Counted from the stretch's first letter, positions 1-7,822 are shown. The stretch: DNA of 64,000 nucleotides from an uncultured Bacteroidales bacterium (GCA_905233625.1 CAJOFJ010000019.1:1-64000), one strand, 5' to 3'. The notes: generated by a model not told the origin, from the letters alone. Made by a program: numbers and translations.

Positions 1-54
1 ATATCGCTCTACCACTTCAAGCCGTTCTTCGTTTGAGTGTGTTTTTCTCTTCAT
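1..54 (-). CDS. IS3-family transposase orfA, N-terminal 18 residues (partial)
   Basis: The minus strand from an ATG at 54 reads MKRKTHSNEERLEVVERY and runs off the left edge. The basic start followed by an E-x-R-L-E-V-V-x-R-Y helix is typical of the helix-turn-helix protein OrfA of IS3-family elements, which binds the inverted repeats. The start codon lies about 40 bp inside the inverted repeat, as expected. In this family a downstream orfB (DDE catalytic domain) is usually joined by -1 frameshifting, but it lies outside the window. It could be either an intact or a decayed copy. Confidence 0.65.
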   Translation of the reverse strand, partial: MKRKTHSNEERLEVVERY

Positions 55-98
55 GCTGGACTCTTTTTTTTAGTGTCCAACTTTTGGGGTGCAATACA
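1..98 (-). mobile_element. End of an IS3-family (IS150-like) insertion sequence
   Basis: Reading the minus strand from 98, the sequence begins TGTATTGCACCCC and continues AAAAGTTGGACAC. This matches the terminal inverted repeat style of IS150-group IS3 elements (TGTA..GCACCC..GTTGGAC). A transposase start codon follows at 54. Only this end lies in the window, so the other inverted repeat, the target duplication and the orfB transposase cannot be checked. The assignment rests on the inverted repeat plus the start of the orfA product. Confidence 0.75.
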
Positions 99-99
99 C

Positions 100-350
100 G
101 ATAGCGCACTGTGTGGGGTGATGCCAACGCGGGTATGATCGGCGTGCTGAAAGCACGATATTCTATTAACCCCGCACAACTCGTTGTGTGGGGTACGAGG
201 CTATCTCATCAACCTCTGCGTGCCGAAGGCACGCTACTTTATATGATGTCGTTGTTGTAGCGTGTCTTCGACACGCCGTATGTGATGGCAGATTCCCTAC
301 CCCACACTGACGTGCGGGGTTAATAGGATTTTGTGCCTTCGGCACAACTG
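100..350. repeat. Field of six short intergenic palindromes
   Basis: Six small hairpins sit in this gene-free stretch: 143-157 (CGTGCTG/AAGCACG), 169-194 (ACCCCGCACAAC/GTTGTGTGGGGT), 218-234 (GCGTGCC/GGCACGC), 261-275 (CGTGTC/GACACG), 299-320 (ACCCCACAC/GTGCGGGGT) and 331-347 (TTGTGCC/GGCACAA). Two of them share the CCCCGCAC core. None has the T-run of a rho-independent terminator. No coding frame is convincing. They look like the extragenic palindromic repeats seen elsewhere in the window, next to the IS end. Confidence 0.7.
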
Positions 351-459
351 CAAAACCAATTTACTGCCAAAAAAGTAAAGCAAAATTAGACAAAAACTAA
401 AACTTCATCCCTTTAAAATTCTTCCATCCTTTTAATGTAATATATAAAAGAAATTTTTG

Positions 460-467
460 TACTTTTG
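460..467 (+). promoter_or_regulatory. Bacteroidota -7 box for the KilA-N gene
   Basis: TACTTTTG fits the TAnnTTTG -7 element and lies 26 bp before the ATG at 494, in an AT-rich upstream region. Confidence 0.6.
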
Positions 468-493
468 CACGCTTATTGGAGAAGATTCGAGCA

Positions 494-1327
494 ATGACTA
501 AAGTTCAGGAAATAAACGTTAAGGACACCACAATTCGCACAATGAAAGTGGACGATGCAGATTATATCTGCATCACAGACATTGCCCGGCAGAAAAATCC
601 AATAGAGCCCAAGGATGTGGTGAAGAACTGGATGCGCCTAAAAAACACCATTGAATACCTTGGAATGTGGGAAATGCTCAACAACCCTGATTTTAAAGGG
701 TTCGAATTCGACCCCCTTTTAAGACAAGCGGGAAGTAATGCATTCACACTCAGTCCTTCTAGATGGATTGAACTCACCCACGCCATCGGGATTATTACGA
801 AAACAGGTGTCAAAGGCGGCACATACGCACAACGAGATATAGCATTCAAGTTCGCCAGCTGGGTATCAGTGGAATTTGAATTGTACCTCATCAAAGAGTT
901 TCAGAGGCTAAAAGAAGAAGAACAAAAATCTTTGGGTTGGTCGGTCAAACGTGAATTGTCAAAAATCAATTATCACATTCATACCGATGCAGTAAAGGCC
1001 AATCTTATTCCTGATGAAGTAGACTCTTACCATAGTTCTCTCATCTATGCAGAAGAGGCTGATGTTCTCAATGTGGCATTGTTCGGTATAACTGCCAAAG
1101 AGTGGCGCGAGGCAAATTCCGAAAAGAAAGGCAACATCCGCGACTATGCTACCATTAACCAGCTGATTTGCTTATCAAATATGGAAAACATCAATGCTGT
1201 ATTCATCAACGATGGAATGCCACAGCAAGACAGACTGCATAAACTGAACGAAATTGCCATTCAGCAGATGTCCGTGCTGGAAGGAGTCGGGAATAGAAAA
1301 ATGCTGAAACAAGAAAATGCTATATGA
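494..1327 (+). CDS. KilA-N domain protein
   Basis: This 277-residue protein has a KilA-N DNA-binding domain in roughly its first 145 residues. Characteristic words are YICITDIARQKN near the start, VVKNWMRLKNTIEYLG, and GGTYAQRDIAFKFASWVS followed by EFELYLIKEFQRLKEEE. The C-terminal half is helical and unrecognised, as in many KilA-N proteins of Bacteroidales. The family is common in phage and mobile DNA and is thought to bind DNA, but the target here is unknown. I start at ATG 494; an in-frame TTG at 476 would add six residues but sits too close to the -7 box. The next gene, an HNH nuclease, follows 46 bp later, and an IS end lies upstream, so this is accessory DNA. Confidence 0.85.
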   Translation: MTKVQEINVKDTTIRTMKVDDADYICITDIARQKNPIEPKDVVKNWMRLKNTIEYLGMWEMLNNPDFKGFEFDPLLRQAGSNAFTLSPSRWIELTHAIGIITKTGVKGGTYAQRDIAFKFASWVSVEFELYLIKEFQRLKEEEQKSLGWSVKRELSKINYHIHTDAVKANLIPDEVDSYHSSLIYAEEADVLNVALFGITAKEWREANSEKKGNIRDYATINQLICLSNMENINAVFINDGMPQQDRLHKLNEIAIQQMSVLEGVGNRKMLKQENAI

Positions 1328-1373
1328 GAAAATAAAAATGATGGATAAATCAACCTTTTAAAAAGTTATTAAT

Positions 1374-2039
1374 ATGGATTTTGTTCTAGTTGAGAATCAT
1401 AGAAATACACCAGATAAAGAATTGTTATCTGATGTTGTCTCTGTGTCTAAACTTTTAAACAAAAAATCGCTCACGATAGCAGAATACAACAAATATGGAA
1501 AATATCATTGTACTACCCTTACGAGAAGATTTGGCTCATGGTTTGAAATTTTAAAAAAATGTAATCTGATTCCCTCAAGATCTTTGATTAATATTCCCAA
1601 CGAAGAACTCTTTGATAATCTTGAAAATTTGTGGAGGCATTTTGGAAGACAGCCTAAATACCATGAAGTGAAGAAACCTTTATCAAAATATTCTGTTGGA
1701 ACATATGAAAAAAGATGGGGAACCTACTATAATGCACTCAAAGCTTTTGTCGAAGACATTAATGGTGTAATTGTTAATGAAAAAATTCATGCAAAAGGCA
1801 AGGATACTAATAATCCAAGATCCATTAATTATAGGACTCGATTTATAGTTATGCAGAGAGATGGATTCCGATGCAAAATTTGTGGTGCATCTCCTGCGAA
1901 TAATCATAATGTAATTTTACATATCGATCACATTATTCCTTGTGCTAAAGGAGGGGACGCAAATCTTGATAATTTGCAAACATTATGCTCAAAATGCAAT
2001 TTAGGCAAAAGTGATTTGAATATGTATAATGAAATTTAA
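1374..2039 (+). CDS. HNH endonuclease with homing-endonuclease-associated repeats
   Basis: This 221-residue protein has a C-terminal HNH nuclease domain. H183-I-D-H186 is followed by DNLQTLC, and the paired CxxC motifs at C167/C170 and C205/C208 would hold structural zinc. The N-terminal part contains two copies of a roughly 45-residue element (about 18-63 and 75-120) with the word TLTRRFGSW in the first and TYEKRWGTY in the second. This is the pattern of the homing-endonuclease-associated repeat, a small DNA-binding module. It is probably a site-specific nuclease or a decayed homing or mobile nuclease. It follows the KilA-N gene by 46 bp in the same direction. No intron or intein host is visible beside it. 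Confidence 0.85.
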   Translation: MDFVLVENHRNTPDKELLSDVVSVSKLLNKKSLTIAEYNKYGKYHCTTLTRRFGSWFEILKKCNLIPSRSLINIPNEELFDNLENLWRHFGRQPKYHEVKKPLSKYSVGTYEKRWGTYYNALKAFVEDINGVIVNEKIHAKGKDTNNPRSINYRTRFIVMQRDGFRCKICGASPANNHNVILHIDHIIPCAKGGDANLDNLQTLCSKCNLGKSDLNMYNEI

Positions 2040-2105
2040 TCCTGCGTTAACAACATAAAAAATACACTATTTAACATAATAAACTTTTTTAACAACATTA
2101 AAACT

Positions 2106-5100
2106 ATGGCAGAAAAAAAATTTATGACATGCGACGGTAACTGCGCGGCTGCGCACGTAGCCTACATGTTTAGCGAAGTCGCCGCTATCTATCCTATTAC
2201 CCCCTCATCACCGATGGCAGAGTACATCGACGAGTGGAGTGCAGGCGGCAGAAAGAACATTTTCGGTGAGACCGTGAGAGTGGTCGAAATGCAATCAGAA
2301 GCCGGTGCTGCCGGTGCCGTTCACGGTTCACTGCAGGCTGGTGCCCTGACTACCACCTACACCGCTTCACAGGGTCTGTTGCTGATGATCCCCAACATGT
2401 ACAAGATTGCCGGTGAATTGCTCCCCGGTGTGTTCCATGTATCAGCACGTGCATTGGCTGCTCAGGCACTGTCTATCTTCGGTGACCACGCCGACGTGAT
2501 GAGCGCCCGCCAGACCGGTTTCGCCATGTTGGCTACCGGTTCCGTTCAGGAAATCATGGACTTGGCTCCTGTTGCCCACCTGGCAGCTATCGAAGGCCGC
2601 GTTCCTTTCCTGCACTTCTTCGACGGTTTCCGTACTTCTCACGAAATCCAGAAAGTGGAAGCCGCTGATCAGGATAAAATCCAGAAACTGGTGAACTGGA
2701 AAGCCCTGAAAGAATACCGTGACCGCGCTCTGAACCCCGAGCACCCTGTAACCCGAGGTACCGCTCAGAATCCGGATATCTATTTCCAGACCAGAGAATT
2801 GCAGAACAAATATTACGATGCTCTTCCCGACATCGTGGCCAAATACATGAAGAAACTGAGCAAAATCACGGGTCGTGAATATGCTCCGTTCACCTTCTAC
2901 GGCGCTAAAGACGCTACCGACATCATCATCGCTATGGGCTCCATCACCGACGTTATCAAGACCGTCATCGACAAGGAGAACAAGGCAGGCAAGAAACTCG
3001 GTCTCGTCAGCGTTCACCTCTATCGTCCTTTCAGCGTGAAATACCTCGGCGAAGTCCTTCCCGAAACGGTGAAGAGAATCTGCGTCCTTGACCGCACGAA
3101 AGAACCCGGTGCAAACGGCGATCCGCTGTATCTGGATGTGGTTGAAGCATTCGCCAACTGCAAAGACATCCCGGCCGAGAACAAACCCATGATCATCGGT
3201 GGTCGCTTCGGTCTCTCTTCAAAAGACACCACTCCTGCCCAGATTCTGGCAGTTTACAAGAACCTCGCCGCTCCCAAGCCGATGAACCAGTTCACCGTGG
3301 GTATCAACGACGATGTTACCCACCGTTCTCTCAAGGTTGGCAAGGAAATCTCCATCCTGCCGAAGGGCACTTTCGAAGCCAAATTCTATGGCCTCGGCGC
3401 TGACGGTACTGTAGGTGCTAACAAGAACAGTATCAAGATTATCGGTGACAACACCAACAAATACAGCCAGGCTTATTTCGACTATGACTCCAAGAAGTCA
3501 GGCGGTTACACCTGCTCACACCTCCGTTTCGGTGACCAGCCCATCCTGGCTCCTTACTTGGTAGGTACTCCCGACTTCGTAGCCGTTCATGTTCCTTCTT
3601 ACCTGAAGAAATATGACTGTCTGCGTGGTCTGAAGAAAAACGGTACTTTCCTCTACAACTCACCGTGGAGCGTAGCCGACACCAAGAAACATCTTCCCGA
3701 TTTCGTGAAGAAATACTTGGCTCTCAACAACATCAACATGTACATCATCGACGCTACCAAGATTGCCGCTGAGATTGGTCTGGGCAACCGTACCAACACC
3801 ATCCTGCAGAGCGCATTCTTCAAGATTTCAGGCGTTATTCCTTACGACCTCGCTGTACAGCAGATGAAGAAATTCATCGTTAAATCATACGGCAAGAAGG
3901 GTGAAGATATCGTTAACATGAACTATGCAGCTGTTGACCGTGGCGGTGAAATCACCAAGGTTGACATCCCCGCTGAATGGGCTAAATTGGATTGCACTAC
4001 CGACTTCGTTTTCGAACACAACGACAACGATCCCGAATTCATCAACAAGGTGATGCGCCCGATGGTTGCTCAGTGCGGTAACGACCTGCCAGTGAGTGCT
4101 TTCAAGGAAATCGTTGACGGTACATTCCCCGCTGGTACCACCGCTTACGAGAAACGTGGTGTGGCTACCGTGGTTCCCGAATGGAATCCTGCCAACTGTA
4201 TCCAGTGTAACCAGTGCTCCTTGGTATGTCCTCACGCTGCCATCCGTCCCGTGGTGATGACCGACGACGAAATGAAGAAAGCTCCTAAGGGCATGGCTGC
4301 CATCGACATCAAGGCTCCGAAGGAATTTGCCGGTATGCATTTCCGCATGCAGGTTTCCGTGATGGACTGCACCGGTTGCGGCAACTGCGCCGACGTATGT
4401 CCCGCCAAGGAAAAAGCATTGGTGATGAAACCTTTCGAAAGCCAGCTCGACGAAGCCAAGAACTGGGAGTATGGCCAGAAGAAAGTGACTTACAAAGACA
4501 ACCTCCTCGACAAATACGCCAGCGTGAAGAACAGCCAGTTCGCACAGCCGCTGTTTGAGTTCTCAGGCGCTTGCGCAGGTTGCGGTGAGACTCCTTATAT
4601 CAAGACTATCACCCAGCTGTTTGGCGAAAGAATGATCGTAGCCAACGCTACAGGTTGCTCCTCCATCTATGGTGGTTCAGCTCCCGCTACTCCGTACTGC
4701 AAGAACAACCGCAGCGGCAAGGGTGTTGCATGGGCTAACAGCTTGTTCGAAGACAACGCCGAATTCGGCCTCGGTATGGCTACCGCTACCCGCAAGATGC
4801 GCGACCGCGTAGAACGCATCATGAAGGAAGCTATCGCCAACTGCGAGTGCTGCAGCGCTGAATTGAAAGCTTTGTTCCAGGAATGGATTGACAACCGCGA
4901 ATGTGGTATCAAGACCGCTGAGTTGGCCGACAAGATCGTGGCCGCTTGCGAAAAATGCGGTTGCGACTACTGCAAGCAGATTGTGGACCTGAAAGACCAC
5001 TTGGTGAAGAAATCACAGTGGATCTTCGGTGGTGACGGTTGGGCATACGACATCGGTTTCGGCGGTTTGGACCATGTATTGGCCAGCGGCGAAGACGTGA

Positions 5101-5663
5101 ACGTGCTCGTACTTGACACCGAGGTTTACTCCAACACTGGTGGACAGTCCTCCAAGGCTACTCCCGCAGGTGCTGTGGCCAAATTTGCCGCTTCAGGTAA
5201 GAAGGTGCGCAAGAAAGACCTCGGCATGATTGCCAAGAGCTACGGCTATGTATATGTGGCACAGGTAGCTATGGGCGCCAACCAGGCACAGTACTTCAAA
5301 GCTATCAAGGAAGCTGAAGCTTATCCTGGACCGTCATTGGTAATCTGCTATGCTCCTTGTATCAACCACGGTATCAAGATCGGTATGGGTCACTCACAGA
5401 AAGAAGAGAAGCTGGCTGTGGATTGCGGTTACTGGCATCTGTGGCGCTTCAACCCCGCTGAGGAAGAAGCCGGCCAGAACGGTTTCCACTTGGACAGCAA
5501 GGAACCCAACTGGGCCGACTTCCAGAAGTTCATCCAGGGTGAGGTTCGTTACAACTCCCTGATGAAGACCTTCCCGGAAGAAGCCAAGGAACTCTTCGCC
5601 AAGACCGAGCAATTCGCTAAGCTGCGCTACGAAGGGTACAAGAAGTTGAGCGAAGGAAAATAA
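2106..5663 (+). CDS. nifJ: Pyruvate:ferredoxin (flavodoxin) oxidoreductase
   Basis: This 1185-residue single-chain PFOR oxidises pyruvate with CoA to acetyl-CoA and CO2 and passes electrons to ferredoxin or flavodoxin in the cytoplasm. It is the central step of anaerobic pyruvate catabolism. Domain order matches the family: the N-terminal pyrimidine-binding region (YPITPSSPMAEYIDEW, about 28-45), domain II and a middle gamma domain. Two [4Fe-4S] ferredoxin motifs follow near residues 700 and 760 (CIQCNQCSLVCPHA and CTGCGNCADVCPA). Next comes the proximal cluster region beginning ACAGCGETPY, then the TPP-binding core GDGWAYDIGFGG with LDTEVYSNTGGQ. Length is normal for the family. The gene is monocistronic, with a strong terminator 58 bp downstream. 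Confidence 0.98.
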   Translation: MAEKKFMTCDGNCAAAHVAYMFSEVAAIYPITPSSPMAEYIDEWSAGGRKNIFGETVRVVEMQSEAGAAGAVHGSLQAGALTTTYTASQGLLLMIPNMYKIAGELLPGVFHVSARALAAQALSIFGDHADVMSARQTGFAMLATGSVQEIMDLAPVAHLAAIEGRVPFLHFFDGFRTSHEIQKVEAADQDKIQKLVNWKALKEYRDRALNPEHPVTRGTAQNPDIYFQTRELQNKYYDALPDIVAKYMKKLSKITGREYAPFTFYGAKDATDIIIAMGSITDVIKTVIDKENKAGKKLGLVSVHLYRPFSVKYLGEVLPETVKRICVLDRTKEPGANGDPLYLDVVEAFANCKDIPAENKPMIIGGRFGLSSKDTTPAQILAVYKNLAAPKPMNQFTVGINDDVTHRSLKVGKEISILPKGTFEAKFYGLGADGTVGANKNSIKIIGDNTNKYSQAYFDYDSKKSGGYTCSHLRFGDQPILAPYLVGTPDFVAVHVPSYLKKYDCLRGLKKNGTFLYNSPWSVADTKKHLPDFVKKYLALNNINMYIIDATKIAAEIGLGNRTNTILQSAFFKISGVIPYDLAVQQMKKFIVKSYGKKGEDIVNMNYAAVDRGGEITKVDIPAEWAKLDCTTDFVFEHNDNDPEFINKVMRPMVAQCGNDLPVSAFKEIVDGTFPAGTTAYEKRGVATVVPEWNPANCIQCNQCSLVCPHAAIRPVVMTDDEMKKAPKGMAAIDIKAPKEFAGMHFRMQVSVMDCTGCGNCADVCPAKEKALVMKPFESQLDEAKNWEYGQKKVTYKDNLLDKYASVKNSQFAQPLFEFSGACAGCGETPYIKTITQLFGERMIVANATGCSSIYGGSAPATPYCKNNRSGKGVAWANSLFEDNAEFGLGMATATRKMRDRVERIMKEAIANCECCSAELKALFQEWIDNRECGIKTAELADKIVAACEKCGCDYCKQIVDLKDHLVKKSQWIFGGDGWAYDIGFGGLDHVLASGEDVNVLVLDTEVYSNTGGQSSKATPAGAVAKFAASGKKVRKKDLGMIAKSYGYVYVAQVAMGANQAQYFKAIKEAEAYPGPSLVICYAPCINHGIKIGMGHSQKEEKLAVDCGYWHLWRFNPAEEEAGQNGFHLDSKEPNWADFQKFIQGEVRYNSLMKTFPEEAKELFAKTEQFAKLRYEGYKKLSEGK

Positions 5664-5681
5664 TCCTTAATTGGAATTCTC

Positions 5682-5709
5682 GTAGAGACGTTTCATGAAA
5701 CGTCTCTAC
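5682..5709. repeat. Perfect 28-bp palindrome (GTAGAGACG family)
   Basis: GTAGAGACGTTTCA pairs perfectly with TGAAACGTCTCTAC. It lies between the nifJ stop codon and its terminator, without a T-run. The same GAGACG word recurs in hairpins at 16403-16480, so this belongs to a dispersed repeat family rather than being the terminator. Confidence 0.75.
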
Positions 5710-5720
5710 AATATAACCAT

Positions 5721-5759
5721 AAAAAGCGCACCTGCAAGAATTTGTGGGTGCGCTTTTGT
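5721..5759. terminator. Rho-independent terminator between convergent nifJ and the small membrane gene
   Basis: AAAAGCGCACC and GGGTGCGCTTTT form an 11-bp stem flanked by A and T runs, so it can serve both strands between convergent genes. Confidence 0.85.
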
Positions 5760-5763
5760 TATG

Positions 5764-6111
5764 CTATCTTCTAGTCGATGTCGGCAATAACATCAATGTT
5801 CCGTGTATTGTTATGAACAAATATGCTGAGAGCAAAAACCACTGCCCATCAGCTCCAATTCGCTCGTCACGAAGCAAAAAGAAGCCAAGTAGGGCAAATA
5901 TGACCCAGCAAATCAAACTAATAATATTCACTTTGCGAAAGTATTGATGTTCGGCTTCAGTGAATGGAGCCGATTTAATGCGTCGAATCATAATGACGGC
6001 TAATACACCGATAAGGACGCTAGGCAAATAAGCCAATTTTGGTAAAACGAGACAGAAGACCAGGCCAATGAGGCCTATGACCAATTGAATAATGCTTTCT
6101 TGCTTTTTCAT
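5764..6111 (-). CDS. Small four-helix membrane protein of the sigma-factor operon
   Basis: This 115-residue protein has four hydrophobic helices (about 9-25, 28-45, 63-81 and 92-110) and short charged loops, including RRIKSAPFTEAEHQYFRKVN between helices 2 and 3. I do not recognise a family. It is the last gene of a three-gene minus-strand unit: ECF sigma factor, 184-residue membrane protein, then this gene after a 20-bp gap. Its position suggests it shares the sigma factor's regulation, either as part of the sensing complex or as its target. No catalytic motif is visible. Confidence 0.75.
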   Translation of the reverse strand: MKKQESIIQLVIGLIGLVFCLVLPKLAYLPSVLIGVLAVIMIRRIKSAPFTEAEHQYFRKVNIISLICWVIFALLGFFLLRDERIGADGQWFLLSAYLFITIHGTLMLLPTSTRR

Positions 6112-6131
6112 TGTTGTAAGTTTTTTGATTG

Positions 6132-6686
6132 TTAATTATCTAATTGATTAATCTCTTCTTTGAGCTGTTTCATTTTGTGCCATTGAGGACGGCCGAATGA
6201 CAATAGCGCTACGATATAAAGACTGGTTGCAATAATCCAATATGTCATACTGTTTTTTATTCCAATGAATGAGGGTAGTGTAACCAACAGAACAGGAAGA
6301 AGAATCCATAGCCAAACCATTCTCTCGTAAACGAAATACAGGCGGTTATAGGCATTTGTAATCAAGTATTGATGTACACTGGTACCAAACTCGGTTTCTT
6401 TGGATTGGAACAAAAGCGTAAAGATGCCTTTCACCAGACAGTACAAGGACAAGACCATTATGACTGTCACAATACCAAAGTTGTATGGCGTCAGGAGAAT
6501 CTGTTTCAGTTGCAATACCATTAAAGTAGGTAGCAAAATTGCCACAACAAGGCAAACGACTCCTGAAATCCCATTTTTGTGCTGCTTAAACCATGATCTT
6601 GGAGGTAGTCTGAAGGATAAATCGGAATCTATCTTTGCTTCGTTTATGATGTTTTGTTTTAACAATGTCAAATTCTTGTCATTCAT
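6132..6686 (-). CDS. Membrane protein overlapping the ECF sigma gene; possible membrane anti-sigma
   Basis: This 184-residue protein has a charged cytosolic N-terminus of about 38 residues (LTLLKQNIINEAKIDSDL) followed by four hydrophobic helices near 40-60, 70-92, 122-142 and 148-166, and a charged tail. Its start overlaps the sigma-factor stop by 8 bp, which implies translational coupling. A short soluble N-terminus followed by membrane helices, encoded directly after an ECF sigma gene, is how membrane anti-sigma factors are laid out. I see no ASD or zinc (HxxxCxxC) signature, so the anti-sigma role is inference. Confidence 0.75.
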   Translation of the reverse strand: MNDKNLTLLKQNIINEAKIDSDLSFRLPPRSWFKQHKNGISGVVCLVVAILLPTLMVLQLKQILLTPYNFGIVTVIMVLSLYCLVKGIFTLLFQSKETEFGTSVHQYLITNAYNRLYFVYERMVWLWILLPVLLVTLPSFIGIKNSMTYWIIATSLYIVALLSFGRPQWHKMKQLKEEINQLDN

Positions 6687-7170
6687 TATTGCTCATTTGT
6701 TTTAATTTCTGTTTAATACGTTGTATTTTCGTTCCCACGTTGCTAATTGATAGGCCCATGATATCAGCTATTTCCTTGTGGGATTTGTCATCCAAATAAA
6801 GGTATATCAAAGCTTGTTCTTCTCTGTTCAACTTGTGAATGAGTTGATAAAGCTGTTGTATCTGTTCTTGTTCTGTTGTAATTTCTGTAATTCTAATAAC
6901 TTCCTCGTTAATAGGTTTATGCAACAGATTGTCTTTTTTTCTGACTTGAGAGATGCAGACATTCAATGCCACACGATATACCCAAGTGGAAAGTTGACAA
7001 TCGGGACGTTTGACAAATTTCGGGTAACTTTTCCACAAATTGAGCGAAATTTCCTGAAACATGTCCTCGATAGAAAGGTTGGTACTCAATGATGCGTAAT
7101 AGCGACATACACTGATAATGCTTCGCTTATTTTCGTTGAGAAGTTTGAGAAATTGTTGTTCGTTAATCAT
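6679..7170 (-). CDS. ECF-type RNA polymerase sigma factor
   Basis: This 163-residue sigma-70-family protein has region 2 at about 8-80 (IEDMFQEISLNLWKSYPKF and LSTWVYRVALNVCISQVRK). Region 4 with its helix-turn-helix spans about 105-158 (LNREEQALIYLYLDDKSHKE, then IADIMGLSISNVGTKIQRIK). Regions 1 and 3 are absent, as in ECF factors. It would direct RNA polymerase to a small regulon, perhaps including its own operon. Two membrane proteins follow, the first overlapping it. A TACCTTTG -7 box ends only 5 bp before the ATG, so the mRNA may be nearly leaderless. The inducing signal cannot be read from the sequence. Confidence 0.92.
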   Translation of the reverse strand: MINEQQFLKLLNENKRSIISVCRYYASLSTNLSIEDMFQEISLNLWKSYPKFVKRPDCQLSTWVYRVALNVCISQVRKKDNLLHKPINEEVIRITEITTEQEQIQQLYQLIHKLNREEQALIYLYLDDKSHKEIADIMGLSISNVGTKIQRIKQKLKQMSNNE

Positions 7171-7175
7171 ACCTG

Positions 7176-7183
7176 CAAAGGTA
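7176..7183 (-). promoter_or_regulatory. -7 box of the ECF sigma operon, abutting the start codon
   Basis: The minus strand reads TACCTTTG then CAGGT then the ATG at 7170. With the usual 5-8 nt from box to transcription start, the message would begin at or next to the start codon. Confidence 0.6.
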
Positions 7184-7414
7184 ATTTTTCTTGTTTATCG
7201 CATCAAGGAGAAAAAAATCACAAACAAAAATACATTTTTTAAAGATGATTAGTATGTTGCAATCGTGTTGTGCACTTTATTGGTTCTTTGTTTTGTTAAT
7301 ACTCTATGTTGTAGCCTCATATCACTAAATTATTCTTTAGTGTCTTTTCAAGTATTCAGCTTTATAGTTGATGTAATTTGTTTAATAAACTACCTTAAAA
7401 AGGAGGTGTTTCAT

Positions 7415-7474
7415 ATGAAAAATACAATTTCGGCTACTTTGGCGTTCGCGGCTATCCCGAACAGGGCATTGTAG
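7415..7474 (+). CDS. Possible 19-residue peptide with an exceptional ribosome binding site
   Basis: AAGGAGGTG lies 7-8 bp before an ATG that opens MKNTISATLAFAAIPNRAL, then TAG. Shine-Dalgarno sequences are rare in this phylum, so a perfect one in front of so short a frame is notable. The product has a Lys followed by a small hydrophobic stretch and matches no family I know. Its last 27 nt are also the 5' side of a tRNA-like fold, so the frame may be incidental. A second ORF in the same reading frame follows nine bases after the TAG. Confidence 0.35.
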   Translation: MKNTISATLAFAAIPNRAL

Positions 7475-7546
7475 TATAACAAGATGGAGAGCTTTAAGAT
7501 AGAGTGGTTGAATGCCAATGTGGGGTTCGAGTCCCCAGGTAGCCGC
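7448..7546 (+). ncRNA. tRNA-like structure (acceptor stem, T-arm, one internal helix); candidate only
   Basis: GCGGCTATC (7448-7456) pairs with GGTAGCCGC (7538-7546) over 9 bp with one G-U. Directly inside it is a canonical T-arm at 7521-7537: TGGGG, loop TTCGAGT, CCCCA, with conserved G53, TTC, A58 and C61. An internal helix GGCATT (7465-7470)/AATGCC (7511-7516) closes a 40-nt loop. No D-arm or normal 7-nt anticodon loop is visible and no CCA is encoded. The layout resembles a tRNA-like domain, a tRNA remnant or an attachment site. The competing reading is that 7484-7552 encodes a 22-residue peptide. Confidence 0.35.
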
Positions 7547-7552
7547 AAATGA
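7484..7552 (+). CDS. Possible 22-residue peptide
   Basis: An ATG at 7484 opens a frame of 22 codons beginning MESFKIEWLNANVG and ending PGSRK before TGA. It is in the same reading frame as the 19-residue ORF upstream, separated by TAG and three codons (YNK), so the two could be one gene interrupted by an amber codon. It matches no known family. It coincides with the T-arm and acceptor of the tRNA-like fold, and one of the two interpretations is probably wrong. No separate ribosome binding site is seen. Confidence 0.25.
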   Translation: MESFKIEWLNANVGFESPGSRK

Positions 7553-7662
7553 AAAGAGTAACCCTTTTATGTTAAAGGTATTATTTTCTTTATTGTGTCA
7601 CAAACACCCGCAAACTCCACAGGTGACAGCCAGCCCTCTTCCTCAGCAGCATTGTACTATTG

Positions 7663-7690
7663 AAAAGGTTGTAGTGGTACAACCTTTTTT
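7663..7690 (+). terminator. Rho-independent terminator
   Basis: AAAAGGTTGTA and TACAACCTTTT form an 11-bp stem around GTGG, followed by more T residues. It would end transcripts of the small-ORF/tRNA-like locus upstream, which supports that locus being expressed. Confidence 0.8.
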
Positions 7691-7718
7691 ATATATTTTT
7701 ACTTCAATAGCCCCTATC

Positions 7719-7822
7719 TACATCTCATCTGCACCTCAACCTTCAGGCTGCCATTTTCATGTCCGAAGTGCATTTATTTTCCCCAAAAACTATAGTTGTC
7801 ATTGACCTGTCCCCTTGCCATA
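7719..7822. repeat. Diverged direct repeat, left copy
   Basis: The block starts TACATCTCATCTGCACC, contains TGCATTTATT then CCCCAAAAA, and ends GACCTGTCCCC. It aligns along its length, with substitutions and small gaps, to 14732-14834 in the same orientation. The tail of the other copy, ACAGGTGTCACAGACCTGT, is palindromic, as in repetitive extragenic elements. The two copies flank the HEPN operon, cupin, ATPase remnant and MITE. Confidence 0.7.

Noticed and set aside
2442-5612. Long minus-strand frames opposite nifJ, and similar plus-strand frames opposite secA
   Set aside because: They are antisense shadows of strongly codon-biased genes, with no ribosome binding site or family match.
5682-5709. 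Terminator of nifJ
   Set aside because: The palindrome has no T-run and belongs to a dispersed repeat; the real terminator is the next hairpin at 5721-5759.
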